This document shows positions 1 to 9,217 of a DNA stretch of 21,352 bases, one piece after another (positions within the stretch are counted from its first letter, which is position 1; each line of letters opens with the position of its first letter). A model generated the notes under the pieces. The model was given only the letters and a program-made list of their open reading frames with translations. It was not told where the DNA came from and searched no databases. The DNA is from Boothiomyces macroporosus (taxonomy: Eukaryota; Chytridiomycota; Chytridiomycetes; Rhizophydiales; Terramycetaceae): positions 1-21,352 of the forward strand of contig JADGKB010000171.1 in NCBI GenBank assembly GCA_027604185.1. Direction: 5' to 3'. The translations under genes were made by a program, and so were the position numbers.

Positions 1-1302
1 GCTACAGTTGTTGGGTCGATTGCGTCCGCTGGCTTGTAACTGGCTCCTCCTGGATAGTAGTATGGCTGAATTTGGTATTCTGCGCCATTGGACCACTTTG
101 ATACTTGGACAAGGCTGGCGTCTGCCTGAACATTCATAATCGCGTAGTCCCCGCTTCTGTCGCCGTTCTGGTCCAGAGATATCCTTCCCGTCGTCGTGTC
201 ATGATTTGGGAAGTTAAATGATTGAGGGACTTGCATCTGGCTGTTTAGCTCACCTGCATTAGAGCGGCTTACCATTAGCGAGCTTGGTGACATTGTTTCC
301 GTTTGCTTTGACCAGAGCATCAAAGCCCAAAAGCGCTAGATCGACGCAGCTGCTGTGGAAATAGCCAAACGGGCCGCTGCTGTTGATCGAAGACACGTTT
401 GCGCCAGGGTTTCCAACGCCGAGTCTGTTGGCTTTCCAGTAGGCGTCAAAGGCGTCCGACACTGGCCCGTCAGCCCGCTCCAGCGGGAACAGATACGAGG
501 TGCCGGCATAGGCAGTAGTAGGGACCATTTGCTGCAGCCCGTCGGTTCCGATCCAAAAGTATCCAGCGCCGTAGCAGCCAGCCAGCGTGGCCTGCTGGAC
601 GATCACCTCGTACTCTGCTGCAAACCCGAAATACACAATGATCCTCGCTTCGGCAGAAATAATTTGCTGTGCGATTTGATTGGCTGCATTTGCGTCCACA
701 TTCGTTTCCACTAGCTGTCTCGAAAGCACGGTTATGTTATACTGCGACGCGTAATTCAGAAAAGAGGATATGGCTCCATTCCCATAGTCTTCGTCGGTAT
801 TAATAGTGGCGATTTTGTGCCAGCCGTTGAAAGCAAGGTATTGGGCCATCGTGAGCGTAGCAGCGTTATCGTTGGGGATGGTTCGGAAAAAGTTTGGGTA
901 GAGCGCTTTCTGTCCCAGAGTCGGATTAGTGGAAGAGCCGCAACACATTGGAATTTGGTAGTTTTGTAGAATCAACGAACTAATAATCGACATTGACGAG
1001 TATCCGGAACCAAAGATAAATATTTCTCCGTCAAGAGCCATATCGAGTGCCTGAGGAATCAACTGCGCCTTGCTTCCATGGTTATTTAGCAGAGTCGGTA
1101 CAATTGTTGCGTTTGGGTGTATTAGCGAAGTGTTTTGGTTGAGCTGGCTGATTCTTACAAAGACACCTTCAATTTCATCAGCTAAATCGTTAGTTCCGTC
1201 AAGATAGAACATGAGAATTCCTACCTTGATTTGTATCGTTCCATTAGGAGTGAGACATTTACAAATCCCTAAGAGTAGGGCTATCTGATAGAGCAAATTC
1301 AT
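1..1302 (-). CDS. Class C GPCR-like / ANF-receptor ectodomain protein, left copy (3' partial)
   Basis: Exons 1302-273 and 253-1 (runs off the window), joined by a 19-nt GT-AG intron at 254-272 with a CTAAT branch site. Without splicing the frame stops just inside the intron; with splicing it stays open to the window edge, giving about 427 visible residues. The N-terminus is a hydrophobic signal peptide (MNLLYQIALLLGICKC). The rest resembles the periplasmic-binding-like fold of ANF receptors and class C GPCRs: a ligand-lobe pattern with FFRTIPND, a central TINTDEDYG segment, and DQNGDRSGDY after the intron, typical of the return to lobe 1. A C-terminal seven-helix domain would be expected but is not in the window. 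It is probably a cell-surface receptor for a small ligand. The right copy (20051-21352) differs at 7 bases and 1 residue. Fold assignment is fairly sure; the ligand is unknown. Confidence 0.8.
1..1302. repeat. Inverted repeat, left arm
   Basis: Base i of this arm pairs with base 21353-i of the right arm over 1302 positions with no indel. I found seven mismatches, at 658, 721, 793, 940, 1003, 1059 and 1243. The outer 657 bases are identical, so all divergence lies in the half nearer the start codon. Homology nearly stops at the ATG; only short promoter blocks survive beyond it. Confidence 0.95.
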
Positions 1303-1310
1303 TAAAAGTT

Positions 1311-1322
1311 AAGTGATGTCAC
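1311..1322 (-). promoter_or_regulatory. Conserved proximal block GTGACATCACTT (left copy)
   Basis: On the minus strand this 12-mer ends 8 nt before the start codon at 1302. The same 12-mer lies 10 nt before the right-copy ATG, although most other upstream sequence differs. A second shared block, TTAATTTACAC, is at 1351-1361. TGACATCA resembles an ATF/CRE-like core, but the position suggests a 5' UTR or core-promoter element. Function unknown. Confidence 0.4.
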
Positions 1323-2249
1323 TTTGGAATCGCGTCCAGCTTCTGTGACAGTGTAAATTAAAGAGATTGATATCATCAAACGATAGGATTAAACCTTTTA
1401 GTTTTGAAAGAAACTACTCGTATCTGCTATCAGTGTACGATGGTTCCATTTTAGCACATCTCGCGCAGCAAGCCCTTATAATCTTAAGCTAAACAGGGTA
1501 TTATTGATCTCATGGTAAAGTATATCTTTAGTCTCTATCTTTTCATCGGATCTACCAGGATTACTAAACTGCATTCAAAAACTTTTTTCAAATACAAACT
1601 ATCTTCGTTACATTAGTCAAATTTCAGGTATACATTTTCAGTGAAGCGGAAAAATAGTAGTGATGTAATACACTACTAAAAGCGCGATATAAGAGATTTG
1701 ATGATTGTATAACTATGATAATGTGAAGTTACCATCAAAGTGCGATTATCTAAGGTCTTGTGGAGTCGTGCAAGTTTTGTAACCGAAACTGCAATCATCG
1801 CAATATATTCAAATATAAAAGCATGGAAGTTGAGGCGTTAAGAGATGACACGGCAAATTCCTGATATAACGATGAAGAATGAATAAATAAGAGGACATGC
1901 AGCTTAGAGGAGATAGTTCTGACCATATGAACATCTGAGACTATATACAACTTAAAAGACCCTGCATTCTACTAGTATTGCAAGACATGTAGCTCTGAGA
2001 TCCGCGGAAAGACATCAGGAACTTTGCACTCGTACTTACTGGCAGAATGTATGATGTTCCATGCCCTCAGACATTCCACCTGTAAACTGTGGTTCATTCT
2101 GTGCAGTTACTTGCAAGGTCATCATCAAAAGCAATTTTTGAATATTCTTAATAAAACTTTAATCATGAATTGGGGCAAAATTATCGACAACAATGGTGTT
2201 CAAGTGTTATAAGCACCCAATTGAAGTCATAAATCTGCGATACACTTTC

Positions 2250-2255
2250 TTTATT
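2250..2255 (-). terminator. AATAAA poly(A) signal
   Basis: AATAAA on the minus strand, 14 nt after the stop codon of the 2270-3118 gene. This fits the very short 3' ends seen across the window. Confidence 0.6.
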
Positions 2256-2269
2256 CTTTAAATATGCAC

Positions 2270-3118
2270 TTAATCCAGAATAGTTAATTTTGACATCATC
2301 ACTTTTCCTCTTTTACCTGTGGATTCATTCAATGCGTCTGCCCACTACAATTAGGTGATACATACCTGATCACTATATATTTTATCAACCACTATGATCT
2401 CGCCATACCGCAATTCTAATTCATCTTCATGCTCTTCATGTTCTCTTGTTACAATATACTTTGATAGTAACTGATGCTTTTCACCTTCATCCTTCTTTTT
2501 AGATTGAGTAGTGAACACTAGTAAAAGTAACAGGAATACGAACACTCCTGCAATAATGAAATATACATACATTGGCGGCTGGACTTGTTGCAGCGAGTAA
2601 TACTTTTTACAGCAGCTTTCTGATGGAAACTTGCTACAATACTCTGACTTAAGACTGCCCAGTCCGCAAGTGGACGAATCAGCTTTTACCCCCATTATAC
2701 AATCTTGATTATTGCACAGTGTAATGTTGGAAAATAGATTTCTCCTGGAAATAATAGCAGGGTCTGTAGTAGGTTCGCATGACGAGATAAGTTTCCGAAC
2801 TGATTGTCCATAGTAATCACAAACTGCACTACACATATTGGTTTTTTGGTTATTACAGTGGGACGAATATACGTACAAGTCGGTTAGACAGTAGTAACTG
2901 GTAGAGTATTGAATTATTGATCCAGAATAAGATGGACAAGCCAAATAAGTGCTCCACGCTTGTTTCAATAGTTGTGTATCGGTATTGAGCTGGGAAATGG
3001 TTTGGCTCCATCCGGCAAGCGAAAGATTCCTCTTATATACTTTTGATAATACCTGCAAGTCTATCGAACCAGATAATGGAGCGCATATGGAATCGGCGGG
3101 TATAGGAGTGCAAGTCAT
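2270..3118 (-). CDS. Cys-rich ectodomain / single TM / SH3 protein, second tandem copy
   Basis: Exons 3118-2366 and 2344-2270, with a 21-nt intron at 2345-2365 (CTAAT branch). The product is 275 aa. Splicing completes an SH3 domain: the unspliced frame stops four codons into the intron, while the spliced one continues WADALNESTGKRGK and ends in a final SH3 strand. Order: Cys-rich extracellular region (about 1-175), a TM helix (YFIIAGVFVFLLLLLVF) followed by KKK, then a cytoplasmic SH3 domain with DELELRYGEIIVV. It is a diverged paralogue of the gene at 3171-4211; both share CLTD, a following CNN motif, and a Cys-Cys pair before the TM. Unlike that gene it has no signal peptide at the first ATG and only 52 bp of upstream space. 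Probably a surface sensor or scaffold; ligand and partners are unknown. Confidence 0.75.
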
Positions 3119-3169
3119 TTGGAAAGTTTTTTCACAGCCTGCGCATGAATGTAATTGAAACAGATTTAA

Positions 3170-3175
3170 TTTATT
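3170..3175 (-). terminator. AATAAA overlapping the stop codon
   Basis: The TAA stop (3173-3171) lies inside AATAAA on the minus strand. The transcript end should therefore fall within the 52-bp gap before the next gene. Confidence 0.6.
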
Positions 3176-4211
3176 TTAATTCTTCAATATGATCTTTAAA
3201 CACTTTACCTTCTTCCAAGGTAGTGATGTTGCGCACCTCTACCCACTTGTCATCGTGTTCATGCAGGACATCGATAAAGTCGCCTACTTTAATATTCAAT
3301 TCGTCTGGTCGAAGAGCATTATAGTCAAACTTTGCAATGTAGCGCTTCCCCGTTTTGACTGGAGGTTGAGGCGCTGGTGCTGCTCCTGGTTCATTTACTC
3401 TTCGTTGATAGAGCACCACATACATACCACCAGCAAAGACAAAAACACCAATGAACGAGCACAAGATTACAAAGCCAATTGAATTAAAGAAACCAGTGCT
3501 TTCGCTCCCCTTTTTCTTGGGTATGTCAACATCAAGTGCACTAAGGTAATTGGCTGCTCTTTGTGCAAAATTGAGGTTTGAATCGTATCGCATTTGTTCA
3601 GCGACATAACCATGATCAGTAAACATGGCTTTTGAAAAACCTTTCTTTACACAGCAACTTGCTTGGGGATTGTTTGCACAAAAGACAGTAGCAGTTGTTT
3701 TATCCCCACCAAATCCGCAGGATTGCTGATCTAGCGTAGTTCCTGAAATGCAGGTTCCTTGTTGGTTGGAACTAAACTCCATGCATAGCTGTTCAGCATT
3801 TAAAGCGTTCTTTCTGTTTCTAGCTTGAAGGGGAGTAGGATATGTACAAGTAGGAGATTTCAATAGCCTAGCGAGCGCATCTCCGTAGTCTTTGCAAACT
3901 TGATTACACACTGGCGCCGGCTGTTTATTGTTACATTCCGAAGACATCAAAAAAATATCAGTTAAACACATGTAGGTCTGGTAATATTGAATAGCCTCCC
4001 CGTTTGTAGTGCATCCCAACCATTCTTTAACTGGAGGCGGTTGCTTTACGAGTGATTCCCACTTTTCAGCTGTAACTTGGGATTCTGGAATTCCATAAGC
4101 TCTGGCAATCTTGTAAGTATCAATCATGCTATTCTGATACGGATTACAAACAGATGTTGATGCGATTGAAATGCACTTTGAAAGTGCTGAATTTGCGAGC
4201 AGCAGAATCAT
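3171..4211 (-). CDS. Cys-rich ectodomain / single TM / SH3 protein, first tandem copy
   Basis: Single exon, 346 aa. Order: signal peptide MILLLANSALSK, a Cys-rich ectodomain with about 14 cysteines (about 13-240), a TM helix (IGFVILCSFIGVFVFAGGMYVVLY) followed by RR, a Pro/Ala-rich linker, and a C-terminal SH3 domain with AKFDYNALRPDELNIKVGD and DDKWVEV. The architecture is that of a type I membrane receptor-like protein whose SH3 domain would recruit Pro-rich partners. I know this arrangement from several non-Dikarya fungi but cannot name an orthologue. It lies 52 bp upstream of its paralogue in the same direction. A TGACTCA site at 4387 is about 175 bp upstream of the start. AATAAA overlaps the stop codon. 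Confidence 0.8.
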   Translation of the reverse strand: MILLLANSALSKCISIASTSVCNPYQNSMIDTYKIARAYGIPESQVTAEKWESLVKQPPPVKEWLGCTTNGEAIQYYQTYMCLTDIFLMSSECNNKQPAPVCNQVCKDYGDALARLLKSPTCTYPTPLQARNRKNALNAEQLCMEFSSNQQGTCISGTTLDQQSCGFGGDKTTATVFCANNPQASCCVKKGFSKAMFTDHGYVAEQMRYDSNLNFAQRAANYLSALDVDIPKKKGSESTGFFNSIGFVILCSFIGVFVFAGGMYVVLYQRRVNEPGAAPAPQPPVKTGKRYIAKFDYNALRPDELNIKVGDFIDVLHEHDDKWVEVRNITTLEEGKVFKDHIEELK

Positions 4212-4386
4212 TAGTTTTTTCGGTTGGTATTTAGATTTTAAGGCAGCAAAATTTTTGAGGCTGAAGGTGTGGGAGCAGCAACTCTCTCAGCCCAAGGAAG
4301 CCATCACCACTAGTGGAGTGTCCGCCTTCTGATGGCAACGCTGATAGTTAGAACAGAGTAGATCTCGCTTTGTTAATTTTGTCGGA

Positions 4387-4393
4387 TGACTCA
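4387..4393. promoter_or_regulatory. TGACTCA (Gcn4/AP-1-type site)
   Basis: Exact TGACTCA between the 3' end of the cytochrome b561 gene and the start of the SH3/TM gene at 4211. It matches the site bound by the bZIP class encoded at 19152-19652. A 7-mer can occur by chance. Confidence 0.35.
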
Positions 4394-4415
4394 GAATGAC
4401 ATTTCAAATCAACAA

Positions 4416-4421
4416 TTTATT
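4416..4421 (-). terminator. AATAAA poly(A) signal
   Basis: Minus-strand AATAAA 8 nt downstream of the cytochrome b561 stop codon. Confidence 0.6.
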
Positions 4422-4429
4422 TTACAAAT

Positions 4430-5844
4430 TTAATCTTTCTTTGGCATTTGGATGACCACCTCTTGTTCCTTGTCGTCATCTTTTCTTGTGTGCCTCACTG
4501 GCGAAGAAGGAGAGTTTGAATTCGTCTTTTCACGCACACGGCCAACTGGATCTTCTCTGACTACAATTTTTGGACTGGAAGCATCACCGTGTTTATCTTT
4601 CTTTGCAATTGCTGCTGTGATGGATCCTGTGAGCTCTCCTTCTGGACTTAGAGAGCGCTGGACACCTGTTGATGGACTAAAGCCAAACATATTCTTTGAT
4701 CTATTGGCTGGATCTGCTGAACGAGATAATGATGTTCCTGGACTTCCTAGGTTACTAGAAATAAATGACTGGCGCTTATTTACATCAGAAGCATTTGCAG
4801 TAACAGAATTTGTTCGAGACCTGTTTCCAATCGCATCTGATGCCGATCCAGTGCGTTTTACTTCTACTATTGAATTAGTTCGAGATCGTAGTTTTGTTTT
4901 CTCATTGTCCTTGTTCTTGATGCGTGTCAAAATGTCTGGTTCGTAAGCAGGCTTCTTTTCTTCCAGAGGTTTTTCTACGTATCCTTCTACAGAGACAATC
5001 GATTTGATATCCTTTTGCTGCTTGAGTCCAGAATCCCACGTTGGCCGGTACATGAATGGACTAGTGTTCCCTTCCTTTCTTCTTTCCACAGCAAAATTGT
5101 TTGGTGTTATATCATTGTTGGGTGGTGTAGTTGCCTCATCATCGCTGCTATGGCTTTTCCCGGTAGTTTTGATGGCCTTCATTCGTTCAGCCAATGACAT
5201 GGAAAACAGCTTGTCAGCTCCAACACTTGCGGCTGCGACAAAGATATTACCTTCTGCGTACCTTGAGGCTCTACCATAATGTCTTTCGAGGTAAATACCA
5301 ATGGCACTGGCAATCGCAAACCATGCAAAGTATGCAATGTAGTATTCAGTAGTGTCAAAATCTTCATCAAAATATTGATAGTGGTGGATTCCCATGAAAG
5401 CGTTAATCGCACCTATTGCCAATAGAATCTTTCCAATATATCCGTGAATGTTGTCCTGAACTGGCTCCTGCTTGTCATCACTGGCTGGTGTAGTTGCACA
5501 ATAGATACCCAGCCCGATTTGGATTAATAGTATTGCTACCGCAGACCACCCTAATAGGCTGTGGGTGTCATTTGTATGCCAATTGACACCAGTCTTTCCA
5601 GGGCTGACAAAGTACAGACCAAACACGATGAATAGTGTCGATATGGCTGCCAACGATCCATGAGCTCTTAACCACCAGTCATCTAAATGTTCCTATCATT
5701 AAGTCAATATACTTTTAAATATCGACCTATACCGGCGATGCACGGTAACAGTACACCAAAAGTGAGTGCCATCAAAATCGCTCATGTTAATATAACATTA
5801 CCATGCGCTTGCATGCTTGTTAATGCTGAATCATCTAAATCCAT
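4430..5844 (-). CDS. Cytochrome b561 domain protein with long cytoplasmic tail
   Basis: Exons 5844-5802, 5780-5713 and 5692-4430; introns of 21 nt (5781-5801) and 20 nt (5693-5712); 457 aa. The two short 5' exons are needed to build the first helix and the b561 core: QAH, then ILMALTFGVLLPC, then WWLRAHGSLAA. Four candidate haem-ligand histidines are His14, His48, His81 and His120, the b561 pattern, in a predicted helical bundle covering about residues 12-185. There is no DOMON domain and no signal peptide. It is probably a transmembrane ascorbate- or iron-linked electron carrier in an internal or plasma membrane. The last 270 residues are low-complexity and Ser/Asn-rich, with two RSRTNS motifs fitting the RxRxxS consensus of AGC kinases. 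AATAAA follows 8 nt after the stop. Confidence 0.8.
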
Positions 5845-6221
5845 CGTTCTGTATTGAAAAATGTTTTGAAAATTGAATGCTGTGCAAATATCATTGTCAC
5901 ATTGTTGGCACATTTATGGCAATGGCACATTGTTGATTAATCAAAACAAACATGAATCATAGAGAATAATATTGAGCAGCTTTAATTAAATGGCAGCTGT
6001 GTGAGTTGCAGGTTTGGTAATAATGTCAGAGTAGCTGCATAGGCTATATACTTGATTGGAAAAAGTCATGCAATGCACCTTTCTGTAATTTATGTAACCG
6101 CCATTGTACTACTGTTGACCACTTTGTAAATTCAATTCCAAGATACTTTTGACAAGTAGCAAGTCTGTCGTGGTAATCCAATAATTTCAAGTCTCTAAAA
6201 AATCTCTGGAAATGATTCAAT
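5845..6221. other. Intergenic region, b561 promoter
   Basis: Upstream region of the b561 gene and 3' flank of the dehydrogenase. It contains a small imperfect repeat around 5890-5935 (CACATTGTTG twice, separated by GGCACATTTATGGCAATGG). I see no TATA box, gene or RNA. Confidence 0.4.
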
Positions 6222-6226
6222 TTATT
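6221..6226 (-). terminator. AATAAA overlapping the stop codon
   Basis: The TAA stop of the dehydrogenase (6224-6222) is the central part of AATAAA on the minus strand. The sequence around it resembles the end of the SH3/TM gene at 3171. Confidence 0.65.
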
Positions 6227-7803
6227 TTAATTGAGGCATGTTAACTGATGCTTGGGTAGAAGCAACATCTTCGTTACGCCATAATGAAGTAACAGTCTTG
6301 TAGTGAGTATAGAATTGAACACCAGATTTACCATAAAAGTTCAAATCACCCAATATACTTCCTCTTGATCCGGTGAAGGAGAACATTGGAAGTGGGACAG
6401 GAATTGGAACGTTAACACTAATGTTAGTTGTGTCTTACCCAACTTGGCCAACGTCAATTTCTTCAGTGAATTTGCGGGCTGCTGGACCAGAGTTTGTGAA
6501 AATAGCAGTTCCGTTTCCGTATGGGTTGTTGTTGATCAATTGAATTGCATCGTCCAAAGTATCAGCTTCCAAGCAAATCAAGACTGGTCCAAAGATTTCT
6601 TCCTTGTAGCATCTCATGTGAGGCTTTACATTGGTCAAAATAGTTGGAGCCAAGAAGTTTCCGTTTGGATATGCTTTTGGTCTGTATCCTCTTCCGTCAA
6701 GAACTAAAGTTGCGCCTTCATCAACACCAGATTGAATCAAGTCTTCAGCTCTCTTTAATGCTTGAGGAGTAATCATCGGTCCCAAGTCTGCACCTTCTTG
6801 GAAACCTTCACTGACCTTCAAAGCTTTTGCTCTTTCAACCAATTCTGGTAACCACTTCTTAGTTTCACCGACAAGAACAACGGTAGAAAGAGCCATACAA
6901 CGTTGACCTGCAGCACCAAAGGCAGCGCCAACCAATTGGTTAATGGTGTGATTCTTGTTTGCATCAGGTAAAATTACACCGTGGTTCTTTGCTGCCAAGT
7001 TGGCTTGAACACGTTTTCCGTTTAGGGATCCTCTGTTATAAATATGTTTTCCTGCTTGATCAGAACCTACAAATGAGATTGCTTTAATGGCTGGGTCGTC
7101 ACATAAAAAGTTGACGGTATCAACACCACCATGAACAATGTTCAAAACACCCTTTGGTAATCCAGCTTCTTCGGCCAACTTGGTCAACAGCATTGTGCAT
7201 CCAGGATCCCTTTCAGATGGCTTCAAAAGCATAGTGTTACCACAAGCAGTAGCAACAGGGAACATCCATAATGGAATCATGGCTGGGAAGTTGAATGGTG
7301 CAATACCGGCAGTAACACCTAATGGCTCTCTGATGGTATAAGTGTCCATTCCAGCTGAAACAGCAAGCTTTTCACCCATCAAGGAAGTTGGGATACCACA
7401 GGTAGCTTCAACAACTTGCAATCTAGATTAAATGAAATTACCCTCTCAACACATCACCCTTTGCATCAGGAAAAGTTTTTCCTTGTTCAGTAACGATAGA
7501 AGCAGCCAATTTGTCCATGTTATTTCTAATCAAAGCTTGCAATTCAAACATTACACGTTGGCGAGTAAGCACAGTAGTCTTTTTCCATGTTTTGAATGCG
7601 CTAGAGGCAGCTTTCTGAGCTTCCTTCAGTTCTTGTGCGGTAGTTTGAGGAACATAAGTTACGATTTCATTGGTGGCAGGGTTACGCAATTCAAACCAGC
7701 GATCAGTTTGAGATTCAATGAATTCTCCGTTAATATATAGTTTCGTAGATGGTGCGCCGGCTGGCTTTGCAACAGTTCCAAATTTTCTTGCTGCTCTCCA
7801 CAT
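6222..7803 (-). CDS. ALDH6A1: Methylmalonate-semialdehyde dehydrogenase (CoA-acylating), mitochondrial
   Basis: Exons 7803-7442, 7422-6439 and 6417-6222; introns of 19 nt (7423-7441) and 21 nt (6418-6438); 513 aa, near the usual family length. It is an aldehyde dehydrogenase of the MMSDH class, which oxidises methylmalonate semialdehyde to propionyl-CoA in valine and pyrimidine breakdown. Visible signs are a Lys/Arg-rich N-terminus (MWRAARKFG) fitting a mitochondrial presequence, [12 protein letters not shown], the catalytic Cys296 in [18 protein letters not shown], and [20 protein letters not shown] after the second intron. The latter is characteristic of MMSDH rather than other ALDHs. Both splices restore conserved protein (DVLRGLQVVE and QVGVNVP). 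The gene is a clean housekeeping reference for the micro-introns. AATAAA overlaps the stop. Confidence 0.95.
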
Positions 7804-8857
7804 TATTTTTTGTGAAAAAGTCGTGGTTCGAATTTTCTTTAACAGGAAGGGGCTAAATTAAACATAGCACATGATCAGTGATTTGATTGAAAGAGATGAG
7901 ACTAGCGAGGAACGAGAGTTGTATTTAGGCTATTCCGGCGACTTTTTCAACTGTTGGCGGTGAATTGGTGTTTCTCCTTCCCTGTATTTGATCAGTCTGT
8001 TGCCAAAACCTTTGTCATGTGACTTTTGCCCCAACTCACAGAACCCACATTTGAAACACCAACACAGCATTCTGATAAAATCAGTTCTTCATCAGTATTC
8101 GCTACTCATTTCAGGTAAATCTAAACCAGGTTCATATTTAAAACTACATTTTTTATGGATGCGAACATTCATGAGTTTGATAAGTATTTCGCTGGAATCT
8201 TGGTGAAATTTCAAAGAGTGAAGCTTTTTCTGTCCTAATGCTAAGAATCTCAGTTTGGAACTCTTGAGTTGAACAAGTGGGTCTCCTATGATAGCTGTGA
8301 ACTGAAAAGTTTGGCTGAAATCATTGGTCAGTTGATAGCTATTCCATCAGAGCTGATATCCCCAAGGTTCCATCATTTAGCTGGTATCTATAACATCACC
8401 AACTCTAATATCGCCATCTTTCAAATAATAAGATTATCTCCACCAAAGAGTTTTCGCTTCTATTTTAGAAGCAAGAATTTCAGCCAAATTTTTTGATTTC
8501 AAACATTTATGAAATGCGTGATTCTAGAGAGCGATTTATCAGCGACCATAGATCTCAAAGCGAGTATCTTTTTCAGTATCCCTCAGCGTACCGGTTCATC
8601 TTCTGTGTCCAGATACCTGTTATTTATTCTATTTCTTTTGTTCCATGAGCCACATTGAATACAGGAAAGATTACAAATAACTTACCAAGTTTTAAACAAA
8701 TTTTATTTCCAATTACAGTAGGCAGTAGGTACCCAGTAATCCCATCTGCAAGTATTTATCCATAGCATGAAAAATTCGATTGGACGAGATTCCTCAGCTA
8801 TTTTTCCACCGATTTATAGGAATTCTAGAAATTTTCCAAGGTTTCAAACAATATCAA
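7804..8857. other. Intergenic region between divergent genes, possible coding remnant
   Basis: Divergent promoter region of the dehydrogenase (left) and the Zn2Cys6 gene (right). On the minus strand one frame is open for 84 codons from 8346 to 8095, with no start codon near its beginning. The same frame continues upstream to about 8490 broken by three stops and includes KDGDIRVGDVIDT, which is slightly SH3-like. Plus-strand frames of 73 and 76 codons (7988-8206, 8269-8496) show nothing recognisable. It may be a decayed gene or chance; I cannot decide. Confidence 0.25.
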
Positions 8858-9217
8858 ATGGACCAGAATAAAAGCAGTGAAGAGCCAAGCGAATATCAGA
8901 ATAACGAAAGCAAAGCAGAGGAGAGAGCGGAGCATTCTAAACCCACCGCTAAATATACCAGAGTCTCGAAAGCGTGTGATGTATGCATCAAGAAGGTAAA
9001 TTTGGATTAAATGCAGAGAAGGAAATGTAGTGGGACTCTCCCCTGTGAAAGGTGTTCGGCGAGGAATGTAGAGTGCGCTTTTACTAGTATATCGAGGAAA
9101 AGAGGACCTAATGGACCAAGGAACAAGAGGCATCCCCATGGGCCAACTGAAGAAAAGCAGTTCAAGTCAGATATCATCAATGAGGCCAAAGACAGCCCTT
9201 CTTCTAGTGCTAGTTGA
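8858..9217 (+). CDS. Minimal Zn(II)2Cys6 zinc-cluster protein
   Basis: Exons 8858-8995 and 9017-9217, with a 21-nt intron (8996-9016) splitting the zinc cluster; 112 aa. Splicing yields a complete fungal binuclear cluster with spacing C-x2-C-x6-C-x5-C-x2-C-x6-C (CDVC, KKRRKC, PCERC, VEC). A basic stretch follows (SRKRGPNGPRNKRHPHG), as is usual for the linker that sets DNA half-site spacing. The N-terminal 40 residues are acidic and polar. Zn2Cys6 factors are commonly 500-1000 aa with a fungal-specific regulatory domain; here there is only the DNA-binding module and a short tail, with no dimerising coiled coil visible. It may be a competitor of a larger factor or a truncated gene. I used the first in-frame ATG; the frame itself opens further upstream. 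Confidence 0.8.

Larger units (their letters stand above)
1303..2269. other. Intergenic region, receptor promoter side
   Basis: This holds the promoter of the left receptor copy (transcribed leftward from 1302) and the 3' flank of the SH3/TM gene ending at 2270. A 62-codon open frame at 2024-2212 has no recognisable features and is probably chance. Apart from the two blocks shared with the right copy (1311-1322, 1351-1361) and the AATAAA at 2250-2255, I see no gene or RNA that I can support. Confidence 0.5.

Noticed and set aside
355..714. 119-codon open frame opposite the receptor gene (and its mirror at 20639-20998)
   Set aside because: Antisense shadow of the receptor exon, with no independent feature.
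1870..1950. Possible C/D-box snoRNA (GATGA-like and CTGA-like boxes)
   Set aside because: The C box is imperfect, and no terminal stem or guide target could be shown.
4256..4300. GGCTGA...TCAGCC stem in the leader of the SH3/TM gene
   Set aside because: Only six base pairs around a 20-nt loop; not convincing as an RNA element or terminator.
4452..4946. 164-codon plus-strand frame opposite the b561 tail
   Set aside because: Antisense shadow of a Ser-rich coding region.
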